This document shows positions 1 to 7,599 of a stretch of 64,000 nucleotides of DNA, piece after piece. Position 1 is the stretch's first letter. Every line of letters begins with the position of its first letter. Source of the stretch: JBFMAI01 sp040755725 (GTDB lineage: Bacteria; Planctomycetota; Phycisphaerae; UBA1845; Fen-1342); NCBI GenBank assembly GCA_040755725.1, contig JBFMAI010000036.1:1-64000 (forward strand), written 5' to 3'. The position numbers and the translations under genes are program-made. Under the pieces are notes generated by a model. It searched no databases. It was given only the letters and a program-made list of their open reading frames with translations, and was not told the origin of the DNA.

Positions 1-114
1 GCGCCCCGCCGTAGCCCGTCGCCCACGCCACGAGCTGGCCGACGTTGCCGCTCGTGTCGTGGAAGTACAGGTAATCGCCGGCGTCCAGCCCGCCGCCGCC
101 CGCTCCGCCGCCGG
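1..114. repeat. 114-bp direct repeat, copy 1 (RHS core)
   Basis: This segment is identical base for base to 1482-1595, with an offset of 1481. Both copies encode the same RHS-core reading frame on the minus strand. Identity stops sharply at base 115, where copy 1 continues into RHS sequence and copy 2 does not. Exact identity over 114 bp suggests recent duplication or gene conversion. Confidence 0.95.
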
Positions 115-213
115 TCTGGGCCTGATGCACGGCCAGCAACCCGCCGACGCCGGCCAGGCCGTCGAGCGTGCCGGAGAGGTCCGGGCCCCAGGTGTAGGCG
201 CGCACGTCAACAC
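1..213 (-). pseudogene. RHS repeat-associated core fragment, continues beyond window start
   Basis: Read on the minus strand this stretch encodes an RHS-core segment containing YTWGPDLSGTLDGL followed by a Gly-rich linker and YLYFHDTSGNVGQL, then leaves the window. The RHS match begins abruptly at about position 213, with no RHS sequence or obvious start codon upstream, so this is a 5'-truncated cassette. RHS proteins are large secreted or surface proteins whose variable C-terminal tips are often toxins; the tip of this copy lies outside the window. Its first 114 bases are identical to 1482-1595 in the next RHS fragment. Whether it is expressed cannot be told from the sequence. Confidence 0.6.
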
Positions 214-267
214 TGCCCGCAAGAGAGACGGCACCTCGGCGAGCGCCGGCAAACCCGCCCGATGCAG

Positions 268-504
268 CTATCCGCCGGGGGGCATCTGACCCGATTGCGG
301 TCGCCGAAACAGAGCGAGTATTTGAAAGAACGCAACAAATGCCGAGCCGGAGGTCCAGCCAAACAGGAAGCACGCAAACTTCGAACTGCCCTGACCGTAG
401 ACACCCAGACTATCGAGCAGTCCACCCACTCCCACGACCACCGATGCCAGGGCCATTGCGACTAGCAGTATCAGCAGGGCTGTTTTCCAAGCAGACACAG
501 TCAT
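268..504 (-). CDS. Small two-helix membrane protein, possible RHS-linked immunity protein
   Basis: A 78-residue protein with two hydrophobic stretches, about residues 8-28 and 44-66, the second rich in Phe and Ala, and a short polar C-terminus. The ATG is preceded by GGAG seven bases upstream, which supports translation. I do not recognise the family. It sits directly downstream of the RHS C-terminal fragment and upstream of a second RHS fragment on the same strand, the position where immunity genes are found in RHS and other polymorphic toxin loci. That role is inference from position only; there is no sequence match to a known immunity family that I can name. Confidence 0.5.
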   Translation of the reverse strand: MTVSAWKTALLILLVAMALASVVVGVGGLLDSLGVYGQGSSKFACFLFGWTSGSAFVAFFQILALFRRPQSGQMPPGG

Positions 505-642
505 TGCCGAACTCCGCGCGTTGGATAATAGAAGGTCGAATCATGATCAACCGTGTGGTCCATTGATGCCTGGCTTGGGCAGTTGAGTTCCTGGGACGGG
601 GCGAATCCCCATAGTCATGCCGGTGCTTCTTTAATCACGACA

Positions 643-1635
643 CTACCATGTACAGTAAATGCACGTTGCACAAGCTCCAACACAGGCGGAGACACCGCCC
701 GCGACTCCGACGACTGCGGCTGCTGGGATCGCCACCCCACTCACGATGATCACGATGCCCGCCCCAATGCACGATCCGCACGATGCACACGCTCCTCTCG
801 TGACATATCCAGGGCAGCGTGGTGGCGGCGGTGAGGGCGGAGGTGGCCACGGGAGCGCACGCGGCCCCGCCCATCCCGCGCCGTACCCATCTTGGCATGC
901 CTCGTTTACCACGCCGTCCTGCCGGCACGGATTTGGCTCACGCCGCTTGCCGGCGGTGCAGCCCGAACGACACGCGTAGTAATCGTCACCCTCGTAGCCG
1001 TTGCAATAGTGGACACAATCGATGATGTCCTGCGGGTGCACGGGGGGGTGTCGCTGCAGCGGATCGGAGTTCCTTATTCCATCGTGCCCTGGCTTCTTCG
1101 GACACGGCTTCTTGTCGTTCTCTTCCTGCTCCTCCGGCGGGTCCTCGTTCTCCGAGCGACCCCAGTCGTCACACGGCCCCGCCGGGCACGGGATGTACAT
1201 CATCCCCAGGTAGTCCATGCGGTTGGTCGGGTTGTTGCCGACGTAGGCGTACACGTTGGCACCGCCGAAGTCGCCGATCGGGTCGCGGTTGAGCCACCGG
1301 CCCAGGGTCGCACTATAGTACCGCCGCCCGAAATCGCTCAACTCCGTCTCCGGATCGAGCCGCTTCGTGCTCCAGCGGAACGGGTTCGCGGCGGCGTAGA
1401 AGCCGCTTTGCGTCATGATCCGCCCGTACGGGTCGTACTCGTACCGGGCGACGAGGCGGTCCACGTGCCATTCGTCGGCCTGCGCCCCGCCGTAGCCCGT
1501 CGCCCACGCCACGAGCTGGCCGACGTTGCCGCTCGTGTCGTGGAAGTACAGGTAATCGCCGGCGTCCAGCCCGCCGCCGCCCGCTCCGCCGCCGGCCTTC
1601 CGGACCCGAGCGTGGCCGCCCAAGGCCACGGACAT
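643..1635 (-). pseudogene. Orphan RHS C-terminal cassette
   Basis: The frame encodes an RHS-core end: Gly-rich linker, YLYFHDTSGNVGQLVAWA, YEYDPYGRI, FRWSTKRLDPETELSDFG, then GRWLNRDPIG and NVYAYVGNNPTN, the canonical RHS-associated core. After the core comes a variable tip of about 190 residues that is Cys- and Pro-rich and ends in a hydrophobic Gly/Ala/Val segment with several cysteines. Homology to RHS begins only at 1595; upstream, the frame runs into a dispersed repeat and then the neighbouring gene. An ATG at 1635 could start a 330-residue product. No N-terminal RHS repeats are present, so this is an orphan cassette or 5'-truncated pseudogene. The tip is not a toxin family I recognise. 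Confidence 0.65.
1482..1595. repeat. 114-bp direct repeat, copy 2 (RHS core)
   Basis: Identical to window positions 1-114. The homology ends at 1595, exactly where the RHS reading frame of this copy loses its resemblance to the other cassette. This end is therefore the recombination or truncation boundary. Confidence 0.95.
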
Positions 1636-1684
1636 GCCACCGACCACAGGCGGGGACGCCTGCGGTACTGTACGTCGCGGCCGG

Positions 1685-3040
1685 TTACACCGTCTCGAAC
1701 TCCACCAGCGGTGACACGTCCCCCAGGCGATCCAGCACAAACGCCTGCTCGATCAGCCGCTGCGCCGTCGCGCCACTGACCACGCCCTCCGCCTGCGCCC
1801 GGAACTTCGCCACGACTTCCTCATCGGTCATCGGATTGCCGGCGTGACCACGGGGGTACTTGACGAGTTGCGTCAACTCCCGCCCGTCCTTCAGCCGGAC
1901 GATGAGCTTGTTGGGGATGCCGTCGGGATAGCCCGCGTTGCACTCGTCCGTCTCGACGATCTTGATCCGATCGAGCAGGCCGAGCACACGCGGGTCGCGG
2001 ATTCGCGCGTCACTGAACGACGCCCGCGTCAGCTCGCCGTCGAGCAGGGCCACCGCCACGCAGTAGCCCATGCTGTGGTCCGCCGTCTCCCGGCTCGTCG
2101 GTCGCCATTTTTCCGGCTCGCTGCCGATGATGCTGACGGCGGCCTCGAAGCTCTCGATGACGATGCGGTCGATGTGCTCGGGATCGCCGATCTGCGGCCG
2201 CAGGCGCAGGGCGGCGTCGATCGCGGACTGCGAGTGGTACTCCGCGGGCCAGAACTTGATGTACGTCTTGCGGATCATCCAGTCGTCGCGACCGGCGGCC
2301 CACGCCGGCTCGAACGGCCCGGTGACCATCTGGAACAGCCCCTTGGGGCCTTCGAAAATCTCGTGCGGCCCGGTGAGCCCGTGCCGGGCGAGGTCCGCGG
2401 CGAAGACGCCGTTGCGGGCCGCGTTGGAGAAGGCGCAGGCTTTCCAGTCGGAGAGCTGGCCGGTGCGGGTTTGGCGGGTGGCGAAGTTGCATACGCCGGC
2501 CAGGCCGAGGGCGTGGACGGTCTGCTCGACCGACAGACCGTAGAGCTTGCTCGCCAGCAGCGCCGTCGAGAACGCCCCGTAGACCACGTGGTCCCAGCCG
2601 TGCTTGCGGAGCGACGCCGCGTCGCACAGCCGGCATTGCAGCTCATAGCCCAGCACGCAGGCGGTGATGACCTGGCGGCCGTCCGCGCGGCACGCCTGCC
2701 CGACCGCCAGCGCCGCCGGGATGTTGTCGCTGGGGTGCGCCGGCTCCTTGCTCAGATAGGTGTCGTTGAAGTCGAGGTAGCGGACGAGGGCGCCGTTGCT
2801 GAACGCGGCCAGGTCGGGCGTTGTGCGATGGCGCGAGCCCAACAGACTGGCGCCGCCGGGCATCGTGACGGCCTGGGCCACCTCGCGTGTCACGCGAGCG
2901 GGACGACTGCTCCAGGCCCCCAGGGCGCAGCCGATCGAATCCAGCACCCGCCGCTTGGTCTCGTGAACGACCTCGGGGGACAGGTTCTCGAACGATGTCG
3001 CGTGTGCCCGTTGTGCCAGACGCTGAGCAAGGCCGGCCAT
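1685..3040 (-). CDS. MmgE/PrpD family protein
   Basis: A 451-residue protein of the MmgE/PrpD family, which includes 2-methylcitrate dehydratase and related dehydratases and isomerases. Family signatures are visible along its length: DSIGCALGAW near residue 35, YLDFNDTYL near 90, HPSDNIPAALA near 105, GYELQCRL near 130 and WPAEYHSQSAIDAAL in the middle. The ATG at 3040 is chosen because GGAGGA lies six bases upstream; a longer frame starting at 3073 has no such site. No methylcitrate-cycle partner genes (prpB, prpC) are present nearby, so the substrate is unknown. The stop lies 49 bases from the orphan RHS cassette, an unrelated neighbour. Confidence 0.88.
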   Translation of the reverse strand: MAGLAQRLAQRAHATSFENLSPEVVHETKRRVLDSIGCALGAWSSRPARVTREVAQAVTMPGGASLLGSRHRTTPDLAAFSNGALVRYLDFNDTYLSKEPAHPSDNIPAALAVGQACRADGRQVITACVLGYELQCRLCDAASLRKHGWDHVVYGAFSTALLASKLYGLSVEQTVHALGLAGVCNFATRQTRTGQLSDWKACAFSNAARNGVFAADLARHGLTGPHEIFEGPKGLFQMVTGPFEPAWAAGRDDWMIRKTYIKFWPAEYHSQSAIDAALRLRPQIGDPEHIDRIVIESFEAAVSIIGSEPEKWRPTSRETADHSMGYCVAVALLDGELTRASFSDARIRDPRVLGLLDRIKIVETDECNAGYPDGIPNKLIVRLKDGRELTQLVKYPRGHAGNPMTDEEVVAKFRAQAEGVVSGATAQRLIEQAFVLDRLGDVSPLVEFETV

Positions 3041-3771
3041 TGGTGCTCCTCCACTTTGGTGCGGGTGGCCCACGATCGAGCGCTCCGCTGATGGTAGGTC
3101 GCTCCATCGGGTCCGTCCACGTGGGGCCGTCGCGCACTATGAGCGCGCCGCACAAACGGCGGACGAGGGAGACCGGCCGTTGGGCCGGCGGTTCCTGCTC
3201 GCCGGCGCCGCTCCGCGCGGCCCGCCGTCGGGCTGGAATGTCGCGCGATGGGCGGGTGGCACTGAGGGTGTGCCACCGCTCTTTAGCAGTGGGCCCCTCA
3301 CGGTGCGACCGCCTGCCAGCGCGTTGAAGAACGGCTGGAGGCGCTCGAGTCGGTAGCGCCGGACCTCCGAGTCCGGCGCGCTTGGGGCCGCCTCGGCGAC
3401 CCGCGGTGGTGTGGCCCCGGAGAGCGTGGGCGTAGCCCGGCACGGGCGTGCGTGTACGCCCCCGCCGGAGGCGCGAGTGTGTAACCCCGGAGGGGCGTTT
3501 GCCTGCGGCCCCGGGCGTGGGCCCGGGGGGGCCGCGTGGCCCCCGCACGCGGGCCCCCGCAGGGGGTGACTGAGACCTCGATCGCCCGCTGCGCGGGCTA
3601 TGCCGCGAAGACGCCGGGCTGGTCCCCAGGCTCGCGCCCGGGACTCCCCTCAGTCGCCCGATGGGCTCTCCGACGGCCGCTTGGGCGAACTGAGGGGCGC
3701 GCCCGCAGATTCCCGGCTTCCACCTGCTTAACGGCTCCGGACCGCCCGCCGGGAGGCGCCGGCGGTCAATC

Positions 3772-3897
3772 CCAAGCTTGGCGCCGGCGGTCGAGCCCAG
3801 TACTGGGTCTGGCACCCGACCCAACTTGGGTCGGCACTCCATCCCACCTGGATCGCGAGGCCACCCCACTTGGGTCGGGAGTCGACCCAACTTGAGG
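3772..3897. repeat. Array of six palindromic units, period 20-25 bp
   Basis: Six near-palindromes occur in tandem: CCAAGCTTGG, CCCAGTACTGGG, GACCCAACTTGGGTC and three related degenerate forms. Their centres are at about 3776, 3801, 3825, 3848, 3869 and 3890. The spacing shortens steadily from about 25 to 21 bases, roughly two helical turns. It resembles either a decaying minisatellite or a set of protein-binding sites, but no gene start is close. Confidence 0.75.
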
Positions 3898-3943
3898 CGC
3901 TTTTCGCATGGAACGGGGACAGGGCAACCGCCGGGGCTTCGCC

Positions 3944-3971
3944 GGGAACGGGGAACAGGGAACGGGAGAAG
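3944..3971. repeat. Tandem heptamer words, single arm
   Basis: Consecutive 7-base words of the form GGGAACG/GGGAACA, three clear and one degenerate. The same words recur at 22754-22781. No reverse-complement arm is seen nearby, unlike the paired arrays at 30675-30837 and 57935-58021. Confidence 0.6.
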
Positions 3972-4566
3972 GCAACCGCCAGGGGAGTGTGGGCGTCCCG
4001 CCCGCCACCGGGAGCATCGGCGTCCCGCCGGTGGGGGGTGGGGGCGTCCCCGCCCGGCGAGTAGGCTGGGCGTCCTTGCCCGCCCGTAGCGGCCGGGCTC
4101 CGCACCGGCCGTCCCAGTAGGGCCGGCGTCGCTGCCGGCCCGGGCAGGCACGGCGGCCTGCCCTACTCCGCTGCGGGGCGTGCGAGGCACTTGCCGGGAT
4201 GCGGCCGGCGGGTGGCGGCTGGGCGCTGGTGTTAGGGCGTGGTATCGTGCCGCGTGTCGGGCGCTGTGGGTGAAATGTGTAGAGGGCAGGCCGGTGGGCC
4301 GAAAAGCGCCCGATGGGGTTGGAGAGGATGCCGACGCGGACGGCTGTCATCAGGGCACCCGGCATGTGTGTGGATGTGCTGCCCTGGACACTGAAAGGCG
4401 AACGGGAGTGGCCCTGACCCCAAGCAACCCGGTTTCGTCCAGATTGGGAGCATGGTGCCGTAAGTGGCTCTTGGACGCTGCGCTCCTGCTGGTTGTGGTC
4501 TGCATGATCCTGTAGATCATTGCCCTCGCGCTCTCAGACAGGCCGGACAGACCGTCTTGGCTTCTT

Positions 4567-5121
4567 GTGCCCATCACGGTGATTTATGCCGTATTCACGC
4601 TGTGGATGGCGGCGGCGGCGTTCCAAAACGCGACGGCCGCTCGCCGATCGGCTGAAGCGATGGAGGCCAGCGTTGAGGAGCAGCGGCAAAGCCGATGGGC
4701 CGCGTTTGCAGCAGTAGTCTCGTTTCCCGACGGTCACAAGTACTGGGTTCACCCGGACGAGAACGCGACGATCATCCTGGGCAACCTCTTTCGGCAGCCC
4801 ATACTCCAACTGCGCGTCGGGCTGTGGGAGATGGATGCACAAAGCGCAGGCGAAGGGCAGGTCAAGTACTCCACAATGATGGAGTCGGAGCCGAAAGATG
4901 TACCGGCGGACGGGCAAACCGTGAGGGTTCAGCTTCGACGGACACTACTACCTGAGTCGGAGCGGGTCCGCCTTGGCAACCTAGCACTTGGTCGGTACCG
5001 GGAGGTTTTCAGCAACGCGGTCCCGCGATCAGCCTTGTGCCTCATCAGCTACATGCACCGCGCGCAGCTCAGTCCGAGCGTATCGGTCTTCGACCTGCAA
5101 TGCGACAGGCTGCCGACGTGA
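4567..5121 (+). CDS. Hypothetical membrane protein, interrupted by an in-frame TAG upstream
   Basis: The open frame encodes a protein with an N-terminal membrane helix (VIYAVFTLWMAAAAF), a short charged coiled segment (ARRSAEAMEASVEEQRQSR) and a soluble domain of about 130 residues. I do not recognise the family. The same reading frame upstream encodes a second hydrophobic helix (WLLDAALLLVVVCMIL, ending at 4512) followed by TAG at 4513-4515 and then more hydrophobic residues that lead into this ORF. The natural protein therefore probably has two helices and starts upstream, with the TAG a nonsense mutation or readthrough site. The listed start is a GTG with no strong ribosome site. Confidence 0.55.
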   Translation: MPITVIYAVFTLWMAAAAFQNATAARRSAEAMEASVEEQRQSRWAAFAAVVSFPDGHKYWVHPDENATIILGNLFRQPILQLRVGLWEMDAQSAGEGQVKYSTMMESEPKDVPADGQTVRVQLRRTLLPESERVRLGNLALGRYREVFSNAVPRSALCLISYMHRAQLSPSVSVFDLQCDRLPT

Positions 5122-5301
5122 ACAGTTCGACGGCCGGACATCGACGCGTTCGAGGCGGTCACGACCCGCGAGCAACGGACCAAGGGCTTCTTCGTCGGCT
5201 TCGACTACACCGATGACGCCCTGACGGAAATCGATCGCTTCTTCCGCCAGACGGGCCCGGTCATCGTGGCCCTGACCGTAAGCGAAATCCTGGAGGAGTA
5301 G
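5122..5301 (+). pseudogene. C-terminal remnant resembling DNA methylase/Mrr-like tails
   Basis: The frame continues after the stop of the previous gene and encodes DIDAFEAVTTREQRTKGFF, GFDYTDDALTEIDRFF and VIVALTVSEILEE before TAG. The order KG-[FY]-[FV]-V-[GA]-F-[DT]-[YF]-T followed by a helix and a strand ending in EIL resembles the tail attached to some site-specific DNA methyltransferases and Mrr-like nucleases. That match is from memory and not certain. There is no start codon or upstream domain, so it is a truncated leftover and perhaps the scar of a lost restriction-modification gene. Confidence 0.4.
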
Positions 5302-5595
5302 TTGGCGAAGAGGCTGGCGTGATCCTGCGGCGGGCCACGCTCCGGGGCGAATCGCAGTATGGCAGGCCTCTGTGCCTGCCAGGGCCGGCGGAGACGCCGG
5401 CCCTACTGCCGCAACCGGCGGGACGCCGATACTCCCCAACGCGGGCGGGGACGCCCGCACTCCCCTGAGACGCCGGATTCCCGCCGCGGTGGGCAAGCTG
5501 CGGTCGGCGCTGCGGGTCGGCCGGGACGCCCACTCTACGGCTTCACCACGGGCGGCCGTCCCGTGCGCCCCGCCGCCGAGATACAATGCCGCGTC
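5302..5595. repeat. GC-rich dispersed-repeat spacer
   Basis: This spacer carries the hairpin GGGCCGGCGgagaCGCCGGCCC (about 5385-5407) and several copies of the phrase gcgggcggggacgcccgc. Related hairpins occur near 4116-4145 and 32693-32722. Nothing in it looks coding. Confidence 0.6.
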
Positions 5596-6762
5596 ATGGC
5601 CCGCAAGCGTCCCCCACGCAAGGTCCGCGTCGATTTCCGCCAGAACCGCCAAGTCCGCCGGCGGCAGGACGATTGGACGCGGCGTTTCCGCGCCGACGAG
5701 GAGAAGCTGGACGACACGCTGCGCCATGAATCGGTGCGGGCCAAGGGCGACTTGTCGCGCAAGCGGACGATCATTCTGGGCGACGATGATTCGCCGCTTG
5801 TCGACCGGGCCGCCTGCCGGCCGGGGACAGTCACGCAGGTCCACGGGCGGACCTGCACCGTACACGATGGTCAGGGGCAAACGTGGGAGTGCAGCATCCG
5901 GCGCGTCTTGCGGACGCGGCTGATCGAGACCCGCTCGCCCGTGACCGTCGGCGACCGCGTGTGGTTCTCCGACCACGCCGCCGAGTGCGACGGGCTACCC
6001 GTGGGGGTCATCGAGCACGTCGCCGAACGCACGTCGTGGCTGTCGCGGCGGGACTTCCGGCAGCGGGAGCACACGATTGTCGCCAACGCGGACCAACTCC
6101 TGGCGGTGCTGAGCGTGGTGCAGCCGCGGCTGCGACCGCACCTGGCGGACCGCTACATCGTCGCGGCCCTGAAGGGCGGGCTGCGGCCGATCCTGTGCTT
6201 CAACAAGGTCGACCTGGCGGAGGACACGTCGGCGGCCGAGGACGAGTCGCAACAAGCGACCGGCCAATCGGTGTGGGACGCGATCGAGGAGTTCCGGTCG
6301 CTCGGCTACCGTTGCCTGTGTACCAGCGCGGTCGCCGGCGTCGGCCTCGCCGAGCTGCGGGCCGCCCTCCAGGACCATATGACCGTGCTGGCGGGGCAGA
6401 GCGGCGTGGGCAAGAGCTCGCTCCTGAACGCGCTCCAGCCGGGGTTGGGGCTCAAGACCCGCGAGGTCAGCGAAGAAACCGAGAAAGGGCGCCACACCAC
6501 GACACGGGCACAACTGCTGCCGCTGGATTTCGGCGGCTATGTCGTGGACACGCCGGGCGTCCGGGCGTTCGACGTGTGGGGCGTGAAGCCGGGTGAGCTG
6601 GAGGCGTTTTTCGAGGAGTTCATCCCCTACGTGCCCCAGTGTCAGTTCAGCGATTGCGTCCACCGGCAGGAGGAGGGCTGTGCGGTGATCGCGGCGGTCG
6701 AGGCGGGCGCGATCAGCCCGCGCCGTTACGCCAGCTATCTCAAGCTCCTGGCCGAAGTCTGA
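5596..6762 (+). CDS. rsgA: Ribosome small-subunit biogenesis GTPase RsgA
   Basis: A 388-residue circularly permuted GTPase that acts late in 30S ribosomal subunit maturation. An OB-fold region (about residues 75-170, TVGDRVWF) precedes the GTPase motifs in permuted order: G4 NKVD at 203-206, then G1 GQSGVGKSS at 267-275, then G3 DTPG at 318-321. The C-terminal zinc site follows the family pattern with C349, C354, H356 and C362. The ATG at 5596 is chosen because upstream codons are translated repeat sequence. The N-terminus has an extra basic, charged extension of about 70 residues ahead of the OB fold. A hairpin follows the stop. Confidence 0.95.
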   Translation: MARKRPPRKVRVDFRQNRQVRRRQDDWTRRFRADEEKLDDTLRHESVRAKGDLSRKRTIILGDDDSPLVDRAACRPGTVTQVHGRTCTVHDGQGQTWECSIRRVLRTRLIETRSPVTVGDRVWFSDHAAECDGLPVGVIEHVAERTSWLSRRDFRQREHTIVANADQLLAVLSVVQPRLRPHLADRYIVAALKGGLRPILCFNKVDLAEDTSAAEDESQQATGQSVWDAIEEFRSLGYRCLCTSAVAGVGLAELRAALQDHMTVLAGQSGVGKSSLLNALQPGLGLKTREVSEETEKGRHTTTRAQLLPLDFGGYVVDTPGVRAFDVWGVKPGELEAFFEEFIPYVPQCQFSDCVHRQEEGCAVIAAVEAGAISPRRYASYLKLLAEV

Positions 6763-6768
6763 GCGGCC

Positions 6769-6788
6769 CCGGGCAGTCCATTGCCCGG
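6769..6788 (+). terminator. Hairpin after rsgA
   Basis: CCGGGCA, a six-base loop and TGCCCGG form a perfect seven-pair stem just after the rsgA stop. It lies between two convergent genes. No T-run follows, so termination here is only a suggestion. Confidence 0.35.
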
Positions 6789-6821
6789 TGGGCCGGTATT
6801 CAGGCACATGGGGCACTGGAC

Positions 6822-6846
6822 GGGAGGGCGAGCCTCCCGGCGAGGC
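6822..6846. repeat. Partial copy of composite GAGCCTCCCGGCGAG repeat
   Basis: Contains GGGAGGGCGAGCCTCCCGGC, shared with longer copies at 43919-44012 and 60724-60796. It abuts the end of the convergent lipoprotein gene. Confidence 0.6.
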
Positions 6847-6847
6847 G

Positions 6848-7189
6848 CTACTCCTCGTACCATTCCTCGTCGTAGTACTCGTCGAACAGCGGATCGTACC
6901 CCCCATCCTCGTAGTACAACTCGTCGTCGTACCACTCTTCGTCCCAGTCCCCGGTCGGGTACTCCTCGAACCACACCTCGTCCACCCACGCTTCTTCTTC
7001 GACCCACACGTCGCGGTAGTCGTCCGGCGTGTAAACGACCTCGTCGTAGTAGCCGTCTGTGCAATCCCAGCATTCGCGGTCGACGTAGATCACGCCGCCG
7101 TCCCCCCTGTCGAGCACGAAGTCGAACACGCACCCGGACTGGGTCGCCAGCAGGGCCCCGATCAGCAGCGTAATGGCCTCTCGATGCAT
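6848..7189 (-). CDS. Acidic Tyr/Asp/Glu-rich lipoprotein
   Basis: A 113-residue protein with an N-terminal signal segment (ITLLIGALLATQSGC) whose Cys fits a lipobox. After the Cys, the mature part is extremely acidic and Tyr/Trp-rich, dominated by D, E, Y and W (for example DEEWYDDELYYEDGGY). GAGGAG lies seven bases upstream of the ATG. I do not recognise the family. The composition suggests a disordered, metal- or cation-binding surface protein, but this is inference from composition. It converges on rsgA and is separated from the polyferredoxin gene by a repeat-containing spacer. Confidence 0.75.
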   Translation of the reverse strand: MHREAITLLIGALLATQSGCVFDFVLDRGDGGVIYVDRECWDCTDGYYDEVVYTPDDYRDVWVEEEAWVDEVWFEEYPTGDWDEEWYDDELYYEDGGYDPLFDEYYDEEWYEE

Positions 7190-7599
7190 GACGTTCTCCT
7201 CGCCCCTCCAGGCGGACGGCCGGCACTTCCAGTTTATTCAAGGCGGGCGATCTCGCCAAAGACGGGGGACACGGCCCGCGAGCGTACAAGGCGACGTAAA
7301 CTTCTGCACAACCATCAGTTACGGCCCTCAACAAACCCACCACGCAAGTGGTGGGCCAACCCGCCCCGCACTGGCGTGCGGGGTTCTGATAGGCCTCCTG
7401 ACCGCGTCCGACTCACCCGCCTCCAGGCACACCCAGGCTGGAAACAACCGGCCGTTTCCGTCATCATGGCTCCGGGTCGCCGGCTGCGGAAGACCGTGGC
7501 GGCGGCCACAGACGGGGGACTGCGGCGCGTCGGCGGGTGCGCCGCCCCGGCGTAGCGAGCCGCGACCGGGGGGCTGTCGCCCGCGTGCCAGGAGTGACG
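7190..7599. other. Divergent spacer with a REP-like element
   Basis: This 410-bp spacer separates the divergent lipoprotein and polyferredoxin genes and must carry both promoters, but I cannot pick out convincing -35/-10 pairs. It contains the two-hairpin element at 7329-7392 and otherwise no gene. Confidence 0.5.
7329..7392 (+). repeat. Two-hairpin REP-like element, copy 1
   Basis: Hairpin one is CCCACCAC-gcaa-GTGGTGGG (7336-7355). Hairpin two is CCCCGCAC-tggc-GTGCGGGG (7364-7383). Both have eight perfect pairs and four-base loops. The element ends in ttctgatag. Copies with the same two stems lie at 39061-39120 (opposite orientation) and 50047-50107. Confidence 0.85.

Larger units (their letters stand above)
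3041..4179. other. Repeat-rich spacer without a convincing gene
   Basis: About 1.1 kb in which long open frames exist on both strands but read as low-complexity Arg/Pro/Gly translations of GC-rich repeats. It contains GC-rich hairpin-prone sequence around 3350-3560, a phased palindrome array (3772-3897), heptamer words (3944-3971) and copies of the GGGCCGGCG...CGCCGGCCC repeat around 4116-4145. I see no gene, tRNA or promoter that I can support. Confidence 0.6.

Noticed and set aside
2643..4190. 515-codon minus-strand frame
   Set aside because: Arg/Gly/Pro-rich translation of repeats and antisense to the MmgE/PrpD gene; no domain or start signal.
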